Shown here in pieces: positions 26,927 to 37,167 of a stretch of DNA of 64,000 bases. The DNA comes from Enterococcus alcedinis (GTDB lineage Bacteria > Bacillota > Bacilli > Lactobacillales > Enterococcaceae). Numbering within the stretch: the first letter of the stretch is position 1; each line of letters starts with the position of its first letter. The stretch lies in assembly GCF_014635985.1 (NCBI RefSeq), contig NZ_BMDT01000005.1, positions 1-64,000 on the forward strand, in the 5' to 3' direction. Made by a program: the position numbers and the translations under genes. The notes under the pieces were generated by a model. That model saw only the letters and a list, made by a program, of their open reading frames with translations, made no database searches and was not told the DNA's origin.

Positions 26927-28855
26927 TTAAAAATAGAATTCTGTTGATGTTTCATATATATTTTCTTTTATTCTTCTCTGTATCTTCTTACTTTTCTCTC
27001 TTTTCCCATATCCTTTAGATATAAAAACATCTGATATTTCACAGTCATTTATACATAAATTGGAATATATTGAAATCTCATTTGATACAAGAACTATTTT
27101 ATCATCCAATAACTTTACCTTAACGCCAGGAGCTAGAATAAAATTTTGATATACATCATGATTCTCTCTTTTCCCCTTCAGTATATCTACAACTTTAATT
27201 CCGTTATTTTTTAAGTTCACTTTCCTTTTATGAATTATCCCCGCTTTATTTTCGTATCCGTAATGTTCTCCAACAAATTCTGTATCATCGAATTTCATTA
27301 TCTTAGAAAACGTTTGTTCTTTCATAGAAAATATATCTGAAGTGAAGTCATTTTGTTCAATATTATTAATTGAAATAGTATTGTGATTTTTGGTCATCCT
27401 ATCATTATTTCTCAATTCAATCGATCCTGAATAAGTATATGATCCTGGATCAACAATAATATCTATACCTTTCATATTTAGCTCAAAACTAAGCTGATCA
27501 TTATGACTATGCCCTCCATGACCTTTAAGAGATAAGTCCCCCGCTCTTATTAACATATAAATTTTTTTGTTTTTTAATAAATATAATCCACCTTGAACAT
27601 ATTCATTTTTAGTAGATAAATCAGGTTCTTCGAATATTTTGGGTATTCCATCATTACTGAGCCATAATACATCTTCGGAATATTGAAAGAAATTATTTTC
27701 ACTATTTTTCAATACATCTAAATAATATTCAGTTATGGACATTATTGAACTAAAATCACGATTATCCACATCGTAGTAATTTGATATACTTAAAAGTCTA
27801 CCGTTATCCACATCGCCTATTAGCGGTATAAGTTTATTTGGTTTCATAATACTCTTTAAAAATATATACATATCTTTCAACTTGTTTTTATACTCACAAT
27901 GGAATTCAATATTATTTAAACATCCTATCATATAAGAATGTAGAAATAACTCTAAATCTACTCTATGATAATTAGTGGATGTCTCATATGATGTACCATC
28001 TTCATTAATCTGGATTTTTATTTCTCTATGCAAATCTCGTATAGCTTTGTTTTTCCATTTTTTTGCAGTTCTATACTTAGATTCAGAAAAAAATATGCCC
28101 AAATATAGTAGTCCTGTTAGATTTGTTATATAATGATTGTTTCTTAATCTGTTATAATTCTCTAGATTATTGTAAATAAACTCTCCATGTATATACAATA
28201 ATTTCGTTATCTTATTCTTAAATTCTTTGTCTTGATTTATTACCTCTTCGAAATGAAAATATGCAAATATCCAATTTATAGCTCTTATTGCAACTTCCAT
28301 TGCACACGTCCAATTAACAGTATTGCAATATGGGTTTTGTTTTTCCCAACAGATTACTTGATCTTTAAATTCCTGATAATATTTCTCATCTTTCGTTATC
28401 CAAAAAGCTTTTCCTAATGTAAAAAGATGATTAAATCTTGATAATTCCCATACTCTTTTAACATCCGAAGTATTAGAAAAGTCTATTATTTTAATATCTC
28501 TATAATAATCTTCTTTCCAAATATAACCTGATATGTAGTCTTTATTCCAATTTATATTTTTTTCTATTTTAATAGGATTTGGTCCGAGTACATAGAAACT
28601 ATGATTTAAAACTTCTTCCGCTTCACTAATGGAAAAATTGCGAATCGATTCATTTTCTTGATAATATGTAAAAACCTTTTCACTATCTATATAACTAAAA
28701 TAAAAGTTCATATTTATTTTAATATCTGAAAAGTCGGAGTCTTGATATTTTTTCTTTGTATTTAAGTTTTTTTTAAAATAGATATATTTAAACTTTAACT
28801 CTAGTCGTTTGAATATTTTATAAAAATCAGTAATCTTGTATTTTTTAATATTCAT
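26927..28855 (-). CDS. Heparinase II/III-like polysaccharide lyase
   Basis: The 642-residue protein has an N-terminal alpha/alpha toroid (YNRLRNNHYITNLTGLLYLG near 240 with the N-N-H-x3-N catalytic helix) and a C-terminal heparinase II/III beta region (GHGGHSHNDQLSFELNMKG near 445; IIVDPGSYTYSG). No signal peptide is evident. Such proteins occur inside polysaccharide loci, including alginate-type loci, where they cleave or edit uronate-containing chains by beta-elimination. Here the cluster encodes both UDP-ManNAcA and UDP-GlcA synthesis, a fitting substrate source. Cellular location is unclear. Confidence 0.82.
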   Translation of the reverse strand: MNIKKYKITDFYKIFKRLELKFKYIYFKKNLNTKKKYQDSDFSDIKINMNFYFSYIDSEKVFTYYQENESIRNFSISEAEEVLNHSFYVLGPNPIKIEKNINWNKDYISGYIWKEDYYRDIKIIDFSNTSDVKRVWELSRFNHLFTLGKAFWITKDEKYYQEFKDQVICWEKQNPYCNTVNWTCAMEVAIRAINWIFAYFHFEEVINQDKEFKNKITKLLYIHGEFIYNNLENYNRLRNNHYITNLTGLLYLGIFFSESKYRTAKKWKNKAIRDLHREIKIQINEDGTSYETSTNYHRVDLELFLHSYMIGCLNNIEFHCEYKNKLKDMYIFLKSIMKPNKLIPLIGDVDNGRLLSISNYYDVDNRDFSSIMSITEYYLDVLKNSENNFFQYSEDVLWLSNDGIPKIFEEPDLSTKNEYVQGGLYLLKNKKIYMLIRAGDLSLKGHGGHSHNDQLSFELNMKGIDIIVDPGSYTYSGSIELRNNDRMTKNHNTISINNIEQNDFTSDIFSMKEQTFSKIMKFDDTEFVGEHYGYENKAGIIHKRKVNLKNNGIKVVDILKGKRENHDVYQNFILAPGVKVKLLDDKIVLVSNEISIYSNLCINDCEISDVFISKGYGKREKSKKIQRRIKENIYETSTEFYF

Positions 28856-29083
28856 TTCAGTAACTCCCTTTCAAATATTCTACTACGAAAAAAATATATA
28901 AAACCATATAAACACTTATATGAGCTAATTTGTATAACTATTTTCGTCGAACTGTTCTCCTTGTGAGAACTCAAAAATATTAATATTAGCCTGCGTAGCC
29001 TCAATACAGGAAGTTTTTATATAAAATAAAATCTTGTAATTTAAAGTCCGCTTTCTATCTAGTAAAATTTTTTTCAATTTCAA

Positions 29084-30136
29084 CTATAGGAAAAATATCT
29101 TATAAGGAACATACGTCATTGTCAATGCAATTACATACAATGTATAAACAAATACTGTCAACGCTCTATAAGTATGATAGGACATCTTTCCATTCTCAAT
29201 ACCCATCTTATAGTTATATATCATCTTTGGGATAGCAATAACAGTATATATATTAACGTATGAGGTTACTCTTGTAATAAAAAATGTGTTTTCTCTTAAA
29301 AAAATGATAGCAACAATATTGATCCAAATGATATTTTTAAGCAAAAAATCAATATAATCATTATTTTCTAATAAATATAGCGAGAAAATAAATATTACTA
29401 ATAGTAATATAAAGCGAGGATCAAGCAAACTATACTCATATCCATATCTTTCAGATATAACGTAATTACTTAATTTAATAGCTATAGTTCTGTTTGGAAA
29501 TAAATTATAAATTAAATCAACTATATTTTTCAATGACATAAAAGTAGTTACTATCAAAAGAACAAATGATATCACTATTTTGGTAAAATCAGTCAGCCGA
29601 ATCCTTACTAGAGGATATAGAAGAAATAAAATCAATGCGGTTTTATGAAACATACTTGCGAGAATTACAATAATAGTAAATTTTATAATTTTTTTATCCT
29701 TAATATACTCAAACCCTAATAAACCTATCCCTACAGATACTGCTGTTCGAGCTGCATGCATATCCAACTGAAAATATAACGGTAGAAATAATAATACTGA
29801 GAGCATTTTATCTTTTGAGTATCTTTTAATAAAAATGTATACGCAGCTTAAACTAATTAAATTCATAACAGCTATGACAAATTGAGAATTTAAAGAAAGT
29901 TTATTTCCAATAAATGATATAATTCGGAATCCTATCTCCATTGGGAAGTTAGTATTTAAAACATCGCTTATTGATTTAATTTCTTTTGAATACTGAAGAT
30001 ACGTAAAATAATCCCCACTCCCATTCCCTCGAATTGCGGCAAATATAAATAAGATAATAAAGGCGACTTCTAATCGTCTTTTACCTCCTATAAATTGTAA
30101 TGACATTATTAATAACACTAATAATATGTACGGCAC
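29084..30136 (-). CDS. wzy: EpsG-family polysaccharide polymerase (Wzy)
   Basis: The 350-residue protein is almost wholly hydrophobic with about 9-10 TM helices. It has the EpsG-type central motif (SLLDPRFILLLVIF preceded by a periplasmic loop) and the early FAAIRGNGSGDYFTYL segment, conserved as R-G-x-G-x-D-Y in EpsG/Wzy proteins. It should polymerise repeat units outside the membrane. It is AT-rich like its neighbours. A 228-bp gap with only a small GTTCTC/GAGAAC hairpin separates it from the lyase gene. Confidence 0.84.
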   Translation of the reverse strand: MPYILLVLLIMSLQFIGGKRRLEVAFIILFIFAAIRGNGSGDYFTYLQYSKEIKSISDVLNTNFPMEIGFRIISFIGNKLSLNSQFVIAVMNLISLSCVYIFIKRYSKDKMLSVLLFLPLYFQLDMHAARTAVSVGIGLLGFEYIKDKKIIKFTIIVILASMFHKTALILFLLYPLVRIRLTDFTKIVISFVLLIVTTFMSLKNIVDLIYNLFPNRTIAIKLSNYVISERYGYEYSLLDPRFILLLVIFIFSLYLLENNDYIDFLLKNIIWINIVAIIFLRENTFFITRVTSYVNIYTVIAIPKMIYNYKMGIENGKMSYHTYRALTVFVYTLYVIALTMTYVPYKIFFL

Positions 30137-30202
30137 TCTCTAAACTCTCCTTCTGTCACTTTGTCCTCAGTAACATTAAATATAACCTTTGAGACGACAA
30201 AT

Positions 30203-30985
30203 TTAATTAATGGTTTGTTCAAACTCAGCTTTGCCTTTGAGCATCAAACAAACCATCTGTCTTACAGAGTATTCACTAAATAATTTTCTTTTTCTTAAGG
30301 CAAATTGAATAATTAAAAATATAGACATCTTTTGGTTAATAGCACTAAAAAGCGCCCCTCTATGAATTAAGTATTGAGCGTTATAACCAGTAAACCAACT
30401 AGATTCATCATTATACACATCTGCTATAACTTCAGCACAACTATATACTCTCAATCCTTTTCTCAATACTTCAGAAATAAATATACTGTCCTCTCCAGAC
30501 ATGTATTTGGATCCCCCACCGAATAATAAAGAAAAAAATATATTATTTTTTAGTATAGATTTTTTTCTAAATGTGAAGGTAACTGTTCCATATTTCAACG
30601 AGTTAAAAAAATTAACTCTTCCATTTTTTTTAACTCTATTATTAATTATGTTACCTTCATGAATCCTCACATCAAATACGATCATATCTGCTTTTGGATT
30701 TTTTTCATATGCCTCGAGGATAATCTTTTCATATCCATCTACAAATACTTCGTCGTCATCAGCCATTACTAATATATCGTCTTTCGCACGCATCAAAGCA
30801 TTATTCCGACTCAACCCTACACCTTTTTCAATCATATTAAATATTCTACATCGATGATTATTTATAGTATGATTTTCAAAAGAAAATACATCGTTATTTT
30901 GATTAACTATTATTGCATTTGTTTGAATGTTCATTTCATTATATAAATCTTTACTCTTATTCATACAAGAAACTAATACTTCCAT
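30203..30985 (-). CDS. Glycosyltransferase family 2
   Basis: 260 residues. A GT-A fold is shown by GVGLSRNNALMRAKDDILVMADDDE (about residues 54-78), whose DDD is the metal/nucleotide-sugar site, and by a later SGEDSIFISEVLRKG, the acceptor-side ED motif. It is predicted to transfer one sugar to the growing lipid-linked unit. The start is close to the GT2 gene upstream (9 bp), so the pair is coupled. Specificity is unknown. Confidence 0.85.
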   Translation of the reverse strand: MEVLVSCMNKSKDLYNEMNIQTNAIIVNQNNDVFSFENHTINNHRCRIFNMIEKGVGLSRNNALMRAKDDILVMADDDEVFVDGYEKIILEAYEKNPKADMIVFDVRIHEGNIINNRVKKNGRVNFFNSLKYGTVTFTFRKKSILKNNIFFSLLFGGGSKYMSGEDSIFISEVLRKGLRVYSCAEVIADVYNDESSWFTGYNAQYLIHRGALFSAINQKMSIFLIIQFALRKRKLFSEYSVRQMVCLMLKGKAEFEQTIN

Positions 30986-30994
30986 AATTTCTCC

Positions 30995-32158
30995 TTATCT
31001 TGTGCTCTCTGCTTTTTCCCAAAATGGTTTTGACTTTCCCGTGATTGTTCTATAAACTCCTACCCATTGTGCAATTATCGTTACGGTATAATAATAAACT
31101 AAAGTTAAATATTTATTTTCTGTTCTTGTTATCATCTTAATAACAGACAATCCATAAAATATTATTTGAAGTAAAAATACGCATAAATACAAGTAACCAT
31201 TACTTGATAACACCAGACTTGATATTAAGAGTAGGAAATGAGCTATCCATAATAGATAACGACATGTTCTATGACCAAAATAAAAATAAGAAAACCATTT
31301 ATATTTAAAAACATTCAATATTTTTACAGTTGGAAGAATATGTCCTAGCAAAATTCTATTCATTCGAACTTTTCTACCAAATTCATCTTCGACAACTTCT
31401 CCAGCTTTTTCATAGGCTATCGCATCATGGTTAGCAATCGCTTTTTTATTATGTAGCGCATAATAAAGCGGCATCGCACTGTCATGTGATTTTATCGGAT
31501 TAAAATCGACATAATCCTCAGTACGGCACGCATACAATGCACCATTTCCAGCAGTAATCGTTTGAATCCGACTCTCGATATCCCTTATTTGTAAATCACT
31601 ATCCCAATAACTAGTCTCTGCATTACTGATATCATTAGTATCATTGTTAACGTAAATTAACTTACCAGTCACATAAGCTATATCTTTTGAGATAAAAGAA
31701 GACATCAACTCTTTTATGGCATCTTTTTTTAGCATTGCATTTGCATCGGTCATAACAAGGTATTCTGTATCCACTAATTTATGCGCCTCGTTCTGAGCAT
31801 TTGTCTTACCTTTTCTATCTTTTACTTTATACAATTGAATATTATAATTAGGGTGTTCCTCAATAAATTTCTCCACAATAGCATTCGTTTTATCTGTACT
31901 ATTATCTGAAGAAATTAAATATTTTATCTTCTCTCTAGGGTAATCTAATGCTATAATGTTATTCAATTTATCTAAAATTACTTTTTCTTCGTTATGGGCA
32001 ACAACCATGACTGTTACCGTGGGTTGCTGTGTGTAATTTTTTTTAAGTTTATTTATAGTATACAGTTTATTAATTATTCTTAATGACGTTGGATAGCCTA
32101 CCATAGCCCAAAAGATAATCAAACCACTTGCATAAAATAGTATTTTAAAAAGAAACAT
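30995..32158 (-). CDS. Membrane glycosyltransferase family 2
   Basis: The 387-residue protein has one N-terminal TM helix, a GT-A domain with TVTVMVVAHNEEKVI, SSDNSTDKT, and TDANAMLKKDAI (DxD-like), then RMNRILLGH as the Q/RxxRW-like segment, and three C-terminal TM helices. This layout is that of processive or polyprenyl-linked GT2 enzymes (CesA/IcaA-like). Role in repeat-unit assembly is inferred from position. Whether it acts processively cannot be told. Confidence 0.83.
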   Translation of the reverse strand: MFLFKILFYASGLIIFWAMVGYPTSLRIINKLYTINKLKKNYTQQPTVTVMVVAHNEEKVILDKLNNIIALDYPREKIKYLISSDNSTDKTNAIVEKFIEEHPNYNIQLYKVKDRKGKTNAQNEAHKLVDTEYLVMTDANAMLKKDAIKELMSSFISKDIAYVTGKLIYVNNDTNDISNAETSYWDSDLQIRDIESRIQTITAGNGALYACRTEDYVDFNPIKSHDSAMPLYYALHNKKAIANHDAIAYEKAGEVVEDEFGRKVRMNRILLGHILPTVKILNVFKYKWFSYFYFGHRTCRYLLWIAHFLLLISSLVLSSNGYLYLCVFLLQIIFYGLSVIKMITRTENKYLTLVYYYTVTIIAQWVGVYRTITGKSKPFWEKAESTR

Positions 32159-32172
32159 TTTTCTCGCCTACT

Positions 32173-32799
32173 TTACTTCTTTATTTCTATTGCTGGAGTA
32201 CCTACATAAGTTCCGCTATTCACTATATCATGAATTACTAAAGAACCTGCTCCTACTACGACATCTTTAGAGATTTCAATATTATTACTCACTACGCTCC
32301 CAATTCCCAACCATGTTCGCTTCCCTACATTCACATTACCAGCTACACTCACACCTGGGGATAGATGGACAAATGCTCCTATTGTAGAATCATGATCTAC
32401 TTTACTACCAGTATTTATAATTGCACACTGCCCAATTTTTGTTGACGGATTAATTATGGAACCAGCCATAATCGCAGTCCCTCTAGAAATTGACACATCA
32501 ATACCAATAACAGCGCTCGGATGAATCAATGTCGCTATCGATACTTCTAATGCATCTAGTTGTTTAAATATTCCCTCTCTGGTCTTATTATCACCAATAC
32601 CTATAAAAAAATCAGCTACTTCTTTATACTTTAGTATATCCTTAGTCGAACCAACTATTGGAAAATTCAACAGATTATCCTTTGTAGAGTAATCATCTAA
32701 AAACAAGATTTCATCCCATTTATTCATTTTTAGTGCGATATCTGCGGCTACTTTTCCGTGTCCACTAGCACCGATAATAATCAGTTTTTTTCTTTCCAT
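32173..32799 (-). CDS. PglD/NeuD-family sugar N- or O-acetyltransferase
   Basis: 208 residues. The N-terminal Rossmann-like part binds UDP-sugar (KKLIIIGASGHGKVAADIA), and the C-terminal left-handed beta-helix includes IINTGSKVDHDSTIGAFVHLSPG, where H in DHD is the family's catalytic base. PglD acetylates the 4-amino group of UDP-4-amino-4,6-dideoxy-GlcNAc. The neighbouring dehydratase, aminotransferase and PglC-like transferase make that reaction the best guess. NeuD-like O-acetylation is the alternative. Confidence 0.83.
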   Translation of the reverse strand: MERKKLIIIGASGHGKVAADIALKMNKWDEILFLDDYSTKDNLLNFPIVGSTKDILKYKEVADFFIGIGDNKTREGIFKQLDALEVSIATLIHPSAVIGIDVSISRGTAIMAGSIINPSTKIGQCAIINTGSKVDHDSTIGAFVHLSPGVSVAGNVNVGKRTWLGIGSVVSNNIEISKDVVVGAGSLVIHDIVNSGTYVGTPAIEIKK

Positions 32800-32801
32800 A
32801 A

Positions 32802-33413
32802 CTAATCTTCTTTCGTCCCTTCAAATATCTCCATTGTCATAGAAGTGTTTGATGATATTCCTTCCTTAACAAAAACCTTCTTAGCTGTTAGAAAAACAAT
32901 CTTAACATCATTAATGAAGCTCAACTCATCAATGTATTTCACATCTAATTTAAATTTTTCTTCCCAGCTAATCGAATTGCGTCCACTCACTTGTGCCAAT
33001 CCAGTTAGACCTGGACGTACTTCATGGCGACGCTTTTGTTCTGAATTATACAGTGGTAAATATTGGACTAATAATGGTCTCGGTCCAACAATTGACATGT
33101 CACCTTTTAAAATATTCCATAACTCTGGTAGTTCATCCAAACTTGTTGCTCGCAATAATTTTCCGAACGGAGTCAACCGAATCTCATCAGGTAGTAACTC
33201 ACCTTTCTCATCTCGCGCATCAGTCATGGTTCGAAATTTATACATTTTAAAAATCTTTTCATTTTTACCTGGACGATTTTGTGAAAATAAAACTGGTCCA
33301 CCTAATTTTACTCGTACTAAAATTGCAACGATTACTAAGATTGGAGAAAGTAAAATCAAAGCTACGAGTGACAAAATAATATCAATTACTCGTTTAAAGA
33401 ACAGTTTATACAT
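32802..33413 (-). CDS. PglC-like initiating phosphoglycosyl transferase
   Basis: 203 residues with one N-terminal reentrant hydrophobic helix ([20 protein letters not shown]) and the monotopic PGT core: YKFRTM, the catalytic D-E in [23 protein letters not shown], and [15 protein letters not shown]. Length matches the minimal PglC/EpsL form rather than WbaP. It transfers a phospho-sugar, probably diNAcBac-1-P, to undecaprenyl phosphate and starts repeat-unit synthesis. The start overlaps the aminotransferase gene by 8 bases. Confidence 0.9.
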   Translation of the reverse strand: MYKLFFKRVIDIILSLVALILLSPILVIVAILVRVKLGGPVLFSQNRPGKNEKIFKMYKFRTMTDARDEKGELLPDEIRLTPFGKLLRATSLDELPELWNILKGDMSIVGPRPLLVQYLPLYNSEQKRRHEVRPGLTGLAQVSGRNSISWEEKFKLDVKYIDELSFINDVKIVFLTAKKVFVKEGISSNTSMTMEIFEGTKED

Positions 33414-34533
33414 TTTCCCACAACCCTTTAATTATCTTAGCGACTCTTTCTAAATCTGCTTCGGTCATTTTTGTATCGCTTGGTAAACAAACCCCTGTTT
33501 CAAACAATGTTTGACCTACATTAGTTCCTACGTAGTCATATTGCTCAAAAACTGGTTGCATATGCATCGGTTTCCAAACTGGACGTGATTCAATATTCTC
33601 TTCTTCTAAAGCGTCCATCAATTGTGTCGGTGTAATTTTACCGTTTAACGTAATACTGGTTAACCAACAATTTGGATTGTTCCAATCATTAATTGGCATA
33701 AATTGAATGCCCTCTAAATGAGACAATTCTTGTTTATAAAAATTATAAATCGCTTGTTTTTTTGCTACTCGTTGATCCAAGACTTTTAATTGTCCACGAC
33801 CAATTCCAGCCACAACATTACTCATACGATAGTTATAACCAATCTCGCTGTGTTGGTAATGTCTCGCTTGATCTCTAGATTGTGTTGCCCAGAATCTAGA
33901 TTTTTTAATTGCTTCTTCATCATTTGAAACAAGCATACCACCACCAGAAGTTGTAATAATTTTATTTCCGTTGAAAGAGAAAATACCATAATCACCAAAT
34001 GTTCCAGTCTGCTTTCCTTTGTATGTTGTTCCTAGTGACTCTGCTGCATCTTCGATTAATACTACATTATGCTTTTTACATAAGGCTACAATAGCATCTA
34101 AATCTGCGGACAATCCGTACAAATGAACAACTATAACTGCTTTAACTTCTGGATATTTTCGGAATGCTTCTTCCAAAGCTTCAGGGCTCATATTCCATGT
34201 TTCTTCATCACTATCGATAAAAACAGGTATTGCTTTTTCATAAACAATTGGGTTAGCTGTTGCTGAAAATGTTAAACTTTGACAAAATACAATGTCACCC
34301 TGACCAACACCTGCTGCCTTCAGTGCTAAGTGAATCGCTGCAGTACCTGAACTCAAAGCAGAAGCATGATCAATCCCAACGTACTCTGCTAATTCTTTTT
34401 CGAATCCATTTACATTCGTTCCTAAAGGTGCAATCCAATTCGTATCAAATGCTTCTTGTACGTATTCTTTCTCATATCCTTCATCACTCATATGTGGTGA
34501 AGAAAGCCAAATTTTTTCTTTCATCCCTTGCAC
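33406..34533 (-). CDS. DegT/DnrJ/EryC1-family PLP aminotransferase (PglE-like)
   Basis: 375 residues with the sugar-aminotransferase signatures: [20 protein letters not shown] near residue 53, [20 protein letters not shown], and the PLP-lysine segment [17 protein letters not shown] (K near 190). The family transfers an amino group to 4-keto sugar nucleotides. Adjacent to a UDP-GlcNAc dehydratase it most likely makes UDP-4-amino-4,6-dideoxy-GlcNAc, as PglE or EpsN do. Substrate is inferred from context. Confidence 0.9.
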   Translation of the reverse strand: MQGMKEKIWLSSPHMSDEGYEKEYVQEAFDTNWIAPLGTNVNGFEKELAEYVGIDHASALSSGTAAIHLALKAAGVGQGDIVFCQSLTFSATANPIVYEKAIPVFIDSDEETWNMSPEALEEAFRKYPEVKAVIVVHLYGLSADLDAIVALCKKHNVVLIEDAAESLGTTYKGKQTGTFGDYGIFSFNGNKIITTSGGGMLVSNDEEAIKKSRFWATQSRDQARHYQHSEIGYNYRMSNVVAGIGRGQLKVLDQRVAKKQAIYNFYKQELSHLEGIQFMPINDWNNPNCWLTSITLNGKITPTQLMDALEEENIESRPVWKPMHMQPVFEQYDYVGTNVGQTLFETGVCLPSDTKMTEADLERVAKIIKGLWENV

Positions 34534-34542
34534 CCCTATATT

Positions 34543-36357
34543 TTATTTTCGATTCGCATAAGCCACTAAGACTTCTGCTAATTCTTTATTCCCACTTGGT
34601 AAATTCTCCACAAAATCTAACACATCATTTAATGATGGTCCTGTAATATTCCCAACAAAAATCTTTTCAAATACTTGCTCGTCATTACGTTCGCTATCAA
34701 GTAGTAACTCTTCATAGAGCTTCTCACCTGGTCGAATACCACTTTCAACAATTTCAATTTCGTCTGCTTGGAAACCGCTCAAACGAATCATATTCTTAGC
34801 TAAATCAACAATTTTGACTGGTTCTCCCATATCAAGGACGAAGATTTCACCACCAGCTGCTAAGGCTCCGGATTGGATAACTAAGCGACTCGCTTCTGGA
34901 ATCGTCATAAAATAGCGAGTCATTCGAAAATCAGTAATCGTAATCGGTCCGCCTTTAGCAATTTGTTCTCGGAAGACTGGAATGACACTGCCTCGTGAAC
35001 CTAAGACATTCCCAAATCGTACGGCTGAAAACTTCGTTGAACTATTTTTGTTTAAACCTGTTACGATTAGTTCAGCTACTCGTTTTGTTGCACCCATCAC
35101 ATTCGGCGGATTATTCGCCTTGTCAGTTGAGACCATTACGAATTGCCCAACATGATTGGCTTTCGCTGCTTCTGCAACATTTTTTGTCCCATAAATATTG
35201 TTTTTGACTGCTTCTTTTGGATTGTATTCCATTAAAGGCACGTGTTTATGTGCTGCTGCATGATAGACAATTTGCGGTTGATACGTTGTCATCACTTCGA
35301 ATATCCGTTCACGGTCTTGAATATCGGCAATCACAGGTATAATTGTTGTATTTGTTGGTCGATAGTTATTACGTAGTTCACGTTCAATTAAATAAATCGA
35401 ATTCTCACCATGTCCTAGTAAAATCATTGTTTTTGGATTGAATTTCATGACTTGACGACAAATCTCTGAACCGATTGAACCACCTGCACCAGTCACTAAG
35501 ATCACTTGATTGGTTAGCTGGTCTTTTATTTTGTTCATATCAAGCTGGACTTCGTCACGTCCTAATAAATCGACCACGTCAATATTCTGTAAGCGTGAGA
35601 TGCTGACTTTACCAGAGGCTATGTCTTCCATCGATGGCATCGTATTGACTTTGACTGTCGTTGTTTTTAATAAATCGACAATCTGGCGTAATTTTTTACG
35701 GTCGAGTGACGGGATTGCCACGGTCACCATTTCAATTTCATATTTTTCAATTAGTTCTAATAAGTCATTAGTCGTACCTAAGACACGGACACCACTTAGA
35801 TAAATACGTTGCTTATTCGGGTCGTCATCGACAAAGCCCACAACTTGAATCCCTTCGGCCGTCGGTGAATTCATAATACTATTAATCAGTATTTTTCCAC
35901 CTTCACCGGCACCGATCACCAACGTACGTTTGACACCTGTACTTTTCCCACGGAGGCGTTTATTTTTGTATTCAACACATAAGCGCCATGTCAGGCGACT
36001 CATGATAATCAAAAACGTGCTCAATAAAAAGATAAAACTTATCGTCCGTTTACTGAATGTATCGGCTATCAGCCAAACACCAAGTAAACTAACGAGCGAC
36101 ATGCTAATTGTCGTTAACAAAATCGCAAACATTTCACTTAAATTCGTGTAGCGATTCATCCTCGTAAAGACTTTAAATACAACCCCAAATAGGACATAAG
36201 TCCCCATGGTCAAGACCGTCATTAATTGAATCGAATCTATCGTTGTATTCAAGAATGGTTTCATAAAATAATACGCCGTAATATTTGAAAAGAGCAAAAT
36301 CAATAGATCCACACTCAATACGATGGCGATTTTACGTTTTCTTGTTAACTCAAACAA
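34543..36357 (-). CDS. Membrane UDP-GlcNAc 4,6-dehydratase (PglF/CapD/EpsC-like)
   Basis: The 604-residue protein has four N-terminal TM helices, a Rossmann domain (VIGAGEGGKILINSI near 148) and a C-terminal SDR dehydratase domain (VTGAGGSIGSEICRQ near 290; VSTDKANNPPNVMGATKR near 408, in which STDK replaces the usual SYK-type pattern as in PglF/FlaA1). It forms UDP-4-keto-6-deoxy-GlcNAc. It lies 13 bp before the phosphatase gene upstream and 9 bp before the aminotransferase gene. Full length for the family. Confidence 0.92.
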   Translation of the reverse strand: MFELTRKRKIAIVLSVDLLILLFSNITAYYFMKPFLNTTIDSIQLMTVLTMGTYVLFGVVFKVFTRMNRYTNLSEMFAILLTTISMSLVSLLGVWLIADTFSKRTISFIFLLSTFLIIMSRLTWRLCVEYKNKRLRGKSTGVKRTLVIGAGEGGKILINSIMNSPTAEGIQVVGFVDDDPNKQRIYLSGVRVLGTTNDLLELIEKYEIEMVTVAIPSLDRKKLRQIVDLLKTTTVKVNTMPSMEDIASGKVSISRLQNIDVVDLLGRDEVQLDMNKIKDQLTNQVILVTGAGGSIGSEICRQVMKFNPKTMILLGHGENSIYLIERELRNNYRPTNTTIIPVIADIQDRERIFEVMTTYQPQIVYHAAAHKHVPLMEYNPKEAVKNNIYGTKNVAEAAKANHVGQFVMVSTDKANNPPNVMGATKRVAELIVTGLNKNSSTKFSAVRFGNVLGSRGSVIPVFREQIAKGGPITITDFRMTRYFMTIPEASRLVIQSGALAAGGEIFVLDMGEPVKIVDLAKNMIRLSGFQADEIEIVESGIRPGEKLYEELLLDSERNDEQVFEKIFVGNITGPSLNDVLDFVENLPSGNKELAEVLVAYANRK

Positions 36358-36369
36358 GTCGAACTCCCC

Positions 36370-37143
36370 CTAAAATAACCCAAATTTCTTTTTCTTTTTT
36401 TCCTTATACCCTGGATAGTTGACGTCATCACCATTGACCAAGTCTTTTGCGACTTGTTGCATTTGTTCGACGACTTGCTTGCCATATTTTTGTTCGATTT
36501 CATTATACGCTTCCTTTAAATAAAAGGGACGTTTGTTAATGCCATGTGCATCCGATGCAACCATTTGTACGAGGTTGCGCTCGACCATTTCGTGGGCGAT
36601 TTTTTGGATTTTCTTACCGAAAATACCAACAATGCTTGGCGCAGTTAATTGCGCCAAGCATCCCATGTCTAGATAAGGTATTAAACGATCGGGATCTTCC
36701 ATAAAGTAACGATTCCGTTCAGGATGCACAATCACTGGGATTTTCCCCAGTCCTCTTAATTCAAATAATAATGTTTCACTATAGGCTGGCACATCGGCTG
36801 ATGGAAATTCAATCAGCAAATACGTGTCATTTAAGTCGGTAAATAGTAGATTGTCTGCAGTTAAGTCCTCAATCAGTTCACCCGTTATGCGAACTTCTTG
36901 CCCCTCAAGGACGGTTAGTGGAATGGCCGCAGTATCCAGTGCTGCTTGTAGTTCGGCTACGGCAGCAATGATTGATGCTTTAGGGTTTTCGTAACGACCA
37001 TTGTTATGGTGTGGTGTACATAAGAGATGGGTAATGCCTTGTGCAACTGCCGTTTGGGCCATTGCTAAACTTTCTTCCATTGTTTCAGGGCCGTCATCGA
37101 CACCGGGTAACAAATGACAATGCAAATCAATCATTGCTTTCAC
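36370..37143 (-). CDS. cpsB: CpsB/YwqE-type protein-tyrosine phosphatase
   Basis: 257 residues of the PHP-fold manganese-dependent phosphatase family: IDLHCHLLPGVDDGP at residues 5-19, the metal histidines in CTPHHNNGRY and IVHPERNRYF, and SDAHGINKRPF near 197. It dephosphorylates the tyrosine tail of the CpsD kinase and so tunes chain length and export. It is located directly downstream of cpsD, the canonical order here being C-D-B. Confidence 0.93.
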   Translation of the reverse strand: MKAMIDLHCHLLPGVDDGPETMEESLAMAQTAVAQGITHLLCTPHHNNGRYENPKASIIAAVAELQAALDTAAIPLTVLEGQEVRITGELIEDLTADNLLFTDLNDTYLLIEFPSADVPAYSETLLFELRGLGKIPVIVHPERNRYFMEDPDRLIPYLDMGCLAQLTAPSIVGIFGKKIQKIAHEMVERNLVQMVASDAHGINKRPFYLKEAYNEIEQKYGKQVVEQMQQVAKDLVNGDDVNYPGYKEKKKKKFGLF

Positions 37144-37167
37144 ATCCTTTTTTATTTTTTGAATGGT

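Noticed and set aside
28856-29083. Gap in the polysaccharide cluster examined for a lost gene or an ops/JUMPstart element
   Set aside because: No frame longer than about 30 residues and no GGCGGTAG-type element. Only a small GTTCTC/GAGAAC hairpin is visible.
34995-35207. Various plus-strand frames within the minus-strand polysaccharide genes
   Set aside because: They are out-of-phase readings of well-supported genes, without ribosome sites or family motifs.
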